Shown one piece after another: positions 60,540-64,000 of a stretch of DNA of 64,000 bases; positions within the stretch are counted from its first letter, which is position 1, and each line of letters begins with the position of its first letter. Location: NCBI RefSeq assembly GCF_900215335.1, contig NZ_OCMT01000002.1:434001-498000 (forward strand), given 5' to 3'. Under the pieces are notes generated by a model that made no database searches, had not been told where the DNA came from, and was given only the letters and a program-made list of their open reading frames with translations. This stretch comes from Pedobacter xixiisoli (lineage in GTDB: Bacteria > Bacteroidota > Bacteroidia > Sphingobacteriales > Sphingobacteriaceae). A program made the translations under genes and the position numbers.

Positions 60540-63500
60540 ATGCAAGGTAAAGGTTTTATTAAATTTATGGCAATACTTTTGGGTATTGTCTGTCTGTATT
60601 CACTTTCTTTCAACATCATTACTTACAACGTAGAGAAAAAAGCAAAGGAGTTCGCTAAAGGCGATGAAGCAAAAGAAAAAGCATACTTAGACTCAATGGC
60701 TACCGAAAAGGTATATCCTGTATTGGGCCTTACCTATCACCAAGTAAAAAGCAAAGAAATTAACTTAGGTCTTGACCTTAAAGGTGGTATGAATGTTACC
60801 ATGGAAATTTCTTTAGCCGAGTTGACCAAGTCTTTAGCTGGCAACACGTCTGATGATAACTTCAACAAAGCACTATCAAATGCGCAAACGCAAATGAATG
60901 CTGGTGGTAAAGATTTCATTGCATTGTTTGTAAGCGAATATGAGAAATTAGTTCCTAACGGAAAATTAGCAGATTTTTTCGCTACTCAAGACAATTCAGC
61001 ACAGTTAAAAGCTAACGCTAGTAATTCTGAGGTTAAATCTTACTTAAGCAAAGAAGCTAATAGCGCAATCGACCGTTCGTTTATCATCTTACGTAGCCGT
61101 ATTGATGGTTTTGGTGTAGTTAGCCCTAACATGCAGAAACAAGAAGGTTCTAACAGAATCTTTATTGAGATGCCAGGTATCCAAGACAAAGAACGTGTTC
61201 GTAAATTATTACAAGGTTCTGCAGAATTACAATTCTGGCAAGTATATCAATCTCAAGAGGTTTATCCAATCTTAGAGAATATCAATAAAACATTAGCAAT
61301 TACGGTTAAAGATACTGTAGCTACTACGGCTGCTGCTGATACTACTGCTAAAGGTGGTAAATTAGCTGGTTTAACTAAAGGAGCAGCTCCTGCCGCTAAA
61401 GATACTAGCGCTACTGCAAAAGCTGCAGAGTTAGCTAAAACCAGTCCTTTAATCAATACTTTATTACAGTTACCTATTTACCAAGGCGAAAACGGTCAAC
61501 CGCAATTAATGCCAGGTGCTGTAGTTGGTTATGCTTTACAAAAAGATACTGCAAAAGTTAACGCAATGTTATCTAGACCAGAGATCAAATCTTTAATTCC
61601 TTCTACATTGAAATTCATGTGGGGATTAAAACCTAGAACTGGTACTAAAGCATTCGAACTTTATGCAATCAAATCTACTTCGTTAGATGGTCGCCCTGAT
61701 TTAAGTGGTGATGCTGTAGCTAACGCTCGTGATGGTTACGACCAAAACAACAATCCTGATGTAACCATGTTCATGACGAGCGAAGGTGCATCTAAATGGA
61801 AAAAAATGACTGCAGAAGCAGCTGCTGACCCTAACAACAAAAAAGCAATTGCTATTGTATTAGACAACACAGTTTATTCTGCTCCTACTGTACAAAATGA
61901 AATTCCTAACGGTGTTTCTTCAATCACTGGAAGTTTCACTAAAGAAGATACCAAAGATTTAGCGAACGTATTAAAAGCTGGTAAGTTACCTGCTCCTGCA
62001 AAAATCGTTTCAGATTTCGTAGTTGGTCCATCATTAGGTCAACAAGCTATCGATAGCGGTTTAATCTCTTTCGTATTAGCTTTCGTAGTAATTCTAGCAT
62101 TCATGGCATTGTATTACAACAAAGCAGGTTGGGTGGCAAACATTGCATTATTAATCAACGTATTCTTTATCATGGGCGTTTTAGCTGCATTTGGTGCAGT
62201 ACTAACACTTCCTGGTATCGCAGGTATCGTATTAACCATTGGTTTATCGGTAGATGCTAACATCCTTATCTTCGAACGTGTTCGTGAAGAGTTAGCTTTG
62301 GGCAAATCAACCAACTTGGCGATCAGAGAAGGTTTCAAACATGCCATGTCGTCTATCTTAGACTCAAACATTACCGTATTCATCTTAGGTGTAATCTTAT
62401 TTGTTTTCGGTTCTGGTCCAGTACAAGGTTTCGCAACCACACTGTGTGTGGGTATCGTTACTTCATTATTTGCAGCGGTATTAATTTCTCGTTTAGTTTT
62501 CGAATCGTTGATGGAGAAAAAATCTAACATCACTTTCGATAATAGCGTAACTAGAAATGCCTTCAAAAACTTAGCATTCAACTTTGTTGGACGTAGAAAA
62601 CTTTACTATATCATTTCTGCAGTAATCATCATCTTCGGTGCTATCTTCTATGTTAAAAACGATGGCTTACACTTAGGTGTTGACTTTAAAGGTGGTAGAA
62701 CTTACATGGTAAAGTTCGACAAGCAATTGAATACTGAAGAAGTAGCTAAAACTTTATCAACTAATTTCGAAGGTGAAGAAGCTTTAGTTAAAACTATCGG
62801 AACTGACAATTCATTAAAAATCACTACTCCTTACCACATTACAGACCAAGACCCTAATGCAGATAAAGTTGTTGAAACTGCACTACGTAAAGGTTTAGAT
62901 GGCTTAGGTGCTAAATACACTATCGAGAGTTCACAAAAAGTAACCCCTACTATTGCTAGCGATATCATCACTAGTGCTATTTATGCGGTATTGTTCTCGT
63001 GTTTAGTGATGTTTATCTACATCTTGGTACGTTTCAAAAAATGGCAGTATGGTTTAGGTGCGGTAATCGCGTTGTTCCACGACGTTTTATTGGTACTTTC
63101 ATTCTACACAATTTTAGATGGCGTGTTACCTTTCCCTCTAGAGATTGGTCAAGATTTCATCGCAGCTATCTTAACAGTAATGGGTTACACCATGACAGAA
63201 ACGGTAATTGTATTTGACCGTATTCGTGAGCGTTTAGCAGAAGCTGGTAAAGACGATATGTATGGCGAAGAGCGTAACAAGCTAATCAACTTTGCATTAA
63301 ACAGTACTTTAAGTCGTACTATCCTTACCTCATTATCGGTATTCTTCGTATTAATCGTAATCTTCATTTTCGGTGGCGATAGCATCCGTGGTTTCATCTT
63401 TGCTTTGTTAATTGGTCGTATCATTGGTACCTACTCATCATTGTGTATCTCTACGCCAATCGTAATCGATTTATCGAAAGACGAAAAAGCAGTTAAATAG
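60540..63500 (+). CDS. secDF: Protein translocase subunit SecDF (fused)
   Basis: This 986-aa protein is the SecD and SecF fusion that pulls translocating polypeptides with the proton motive force. The SecD half has LGLDLKGGMNVTMEIS (about 75), the periplasmic P1 part with an Ala/Lys/Thr-rich insertion (about 262-300), and membrane helices with GLSVDANILIFERVREEL (about 565). The SecF half has GVDFKGGRTYMVKF (about 715) and GYTMTETVIVFDRIRERL near 880. Both D-G-G and the RND-type helices are intact. The fusion is normal in Bacteroidota. A terminator follows. Confidence 0.97.
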   Translation: MQGKGFIKFMAILLGIVCLYSLSFNIITYNVEKKAKEFAKGDEAKEKAYLDSMATEKVYPVLGLTYHQVKSKEINLGLDLKGGMNVTMEISLAELTKSLAGNTSDDNFNKALSNAQTQMNAGGKDFIALFVSEYEKLVPNGKLADFFATQDNSAQLKANASNSEVKSYLSKEANSAIDRSFIILRSRIDGFGVVSPNMQKQEGSNRIFIEMPGIQDKERVRKLLQGSAELQFWQVYQSQEVYPILENINKTLAITVKDTVATTAAADTTAKGGKLAGLTKGAAPAAKDTSATAKAAELAKTSPLINTLLQLPIYQGENGQPQLMPGAVVGYALQKDTAKVNAMLSRPEIKSLIPSTLKFMWGLKPRTGTKAFELYAIKSTSLDGRPDLSGDAVANARDGYDQNNNPDVTMFMTSEGASKWKKMTAEAAADPNNKKAIAIVLDNTVYSAPTVQNEIPNGVSSITGSFTKEDTKDLANVLKAGKLPAPAKIVSDFVVGPSLGQQAIDSGLISFVLAFVVILAFMALYYNKAGWVANIALLINVFFIMGVLAAFGAVLTLPGIAGIVLTIGLSVDANILIFERVREELALGKSTNLAIREGFKHAMSSILDSNITVFILGVILFVFGSGPVQGFATTLCVGIVTSLFAAVLISRLVFESLMEKKSNITFDNSVTRNAFKNLAFNFVGRRKLYYIISAVIIIFGAIFYVKNDGLHLGVDFKGGRTYMVKFDKQLNTEEVAKTLSTNFEGEEALVKTIGTDNSLKITTPYHITDQDPNADKVVETALRKGLDGLGAKYTIESSQKVTPTIASDIITSAIYAVLFSCLVMFIYILVRFKKWQYGLGAVIALFHDVLLVLSFYTILDGVLPFPLEIGQDFIAAILTVMGYTMTETVIVFDRIRERLAEAGKDDMYGEERNKLINFALNSTLSRTILTSLSVFFVLIVIFIFGGDSIRGFIFALLIGRIIGTYSSLCISTPIVIDLSKDEKAVK

Positions 63501-63526
63501 ATATTAAAAACCAAATCATAAATCTT

Positions 63527-63554
63527 AAGTCCCGATGAAAGTCGGGACTTTTTT
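63527..63554 (+). terminator. Rho-independent terminator after secDF
   Basis: AAGTCCCGA and TCGGGACTT pair around a short TGAAAG loop and are followed by TTTTTG, 27 bases after the stop. Confidence 0.9.
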
Positions 63555-63656
63555 GTTTAAAGAAAATTGGAAACATTAGGGAGCTAAGTCTTAATCATCT
63601 TCATTCCTTAATGTTTTAATTTTTGAGTTAGAAAAGCAAAGTACTGCAACAATCAA

Positions 63657-63725
63657 TGCTGGTCCCGCTATCCGCTTTACTTCTCCCGATAAAATCGGGA
63701 TACGTGCTCACTCCTATCGGGTTTA
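63657..63725. repeat. Dispersed repeat module TGCTGGTCCCGC...ATCGGGTTTA
   Basis: TGCTGGTCCCGCTATCCGCT at the left and CTCCTATCGGGTTTA at the right match the module at 12198-12267. The middle has the small palindrome CCCGATAAAATCGGG. Its orientation and spacing are conserved between the two. Confidence 0.6.
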
Positions 63726-63957
63726 AAATGCAAGTGCTGTGCATACGTTTAAGTAAAAACCTCTCCCTAACCCTCTCCTTAAAAATGAGAGGGGAAATAA
63801 TACGTCTAACTTGCTATATGTTTTTCTCTCCCTTTTAGGGAGAACCGCAGCAAAGCGAAGCTCATTGATACAAAAACAAATACAATAAACTGTCAATAGA
63901 TGCCAAAGGCAGAAAGGGTTTAAGCAAGTGCTGTGCATAGATTTAAGTTCTTTAAAC

Positions 63958-64000
63958 TCGATTGTAGCGGTAATACTCTTTATGCGACAACATAATAAAC
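63958..64000. repeat. Left end of composite repeat, cut by window edge
   Basis: CTCGATTGTAGCGGTAATAC matches the left ends at 12538 (CCCGACTGTGCGGAAATAC) and 24202 (CCCGATTGCAGCGGTAATAC). The right part is outside the window. Confidence 0.55.

Larger units (their letters stand above)
63501..64000. other. Gene-free right end with terminator and dispersed repeats
   Basis: This 500-base region holds the secDF terminator (63527-63554), a TGCTGGTCCCGC...ATCGGGTTTA module (63657-63725), an inverted CCTCTCC/GAGAGGGG-type repeat (about 63763-63845), and the left end of a composite repeat (63958 on) matching 12538 and 24202. No protein-coding gene is seen. Confidence 0.6.

Noticed and set aside
60406..60633. 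75-codon frame overlapping the secDF start
   Set aside because: It runs out of frame into secDF and translates AT-rich leader DNA.
62114..62581. 155-codon minus-strand frame inside secDF
   Set aside because: SecDF is certain on the plus strand with intact motifs; the antisense frame shows no motif.
63656..63938. Short frames on both strands at the right end
   Set aside because: They translate the dispersed repeats of the gene-free end.

Overview
The window reads as a chromosomal segment of a Bacteroidota bacterium, most likely Sphingobacteriaceae and Pedobacter-like. The basis is AT-rich DNA, TAnnTTTG-type -7 promoter boxes, a fused SecDF, a T9SS-sorted beta-helix protein, DUF4468 and YARHG proteins, lipoproteins with short lipoboxes, S9 peptidases, and many dispersed palindromic repeats of kinds common in that group. 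Most genes are ordinary housekeeping or cell-envelope genes. Genus-level placement is inference.

Layout. 1-7.3 kb: the end of clpB, an outer-membrane barrel gene with an unusual leader, a four-gene GbsR-regulator/small-membrane-protein/epimerase operon, a single-domain response regulator, a DbpA-like RNA helicase and a YkuK-type RNase H-fold protein. 7.4-14.2 kb: a porin beside the ammonium transporter amt, an A-rich tract upstream of amt, a TIGR01212 radical SAM protein and an APC permease. 14.5-20.4 kb: a membrane pyrophosphatase, a cationic amino acid permease, a second outer-membrane barrel paralogue and a small conserved protein. 20.4-24.4 kb is the accessory region. It has a degenerate 21-bp-period tandem array, then three genes set between attC-like palindromes, then a cluster of REP-like palindromes.

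24.4-43.8 kb: an S9 peptidase, two tandem deacetylase lipoproteins, an M1-like metallopeptidase, a GreA-like factor, a nitroreductase, an alkylation-repair pair (Ada-like methyltransferase and AlkB), a helicase with eroded motifs, an ECF sigma operon, a second S9 peptidase, dinB-like, truA, a MutS-like ATPase and tRNA-Arg(CCG). 44-64 kb: a phytanoyl-CoA dioxygenase family protein, YARHG and SDR proteins, mgtE, a T9SS cargo protein, a TPR-LuxR regulator, cvfB, metZ, osmC-like, ispE, a DUF1287 protein, thyA and folA (split by a four-helix-bundle gene), and secDF.

The most interesting part is 20.89-23.96 kb. Same-strand single genes each follow a GTTAGCGG-like end. Two of them are followed by ~134-bp imperfect palindromes closed by CTAAC/GTTAG, as in integron cassette arrays. 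No integrase is visible here. The first gene of the array is broken by a 9-T run. Second-tier signals are a leader ORF and hairpin before the 1.3-kb barrel gene, a 17-bp perfect inverted repeat over the tRNA-Arg promoter, four-helix-bundle genes inserted into two functional gene pairs, and several nested palindromic repeat families.
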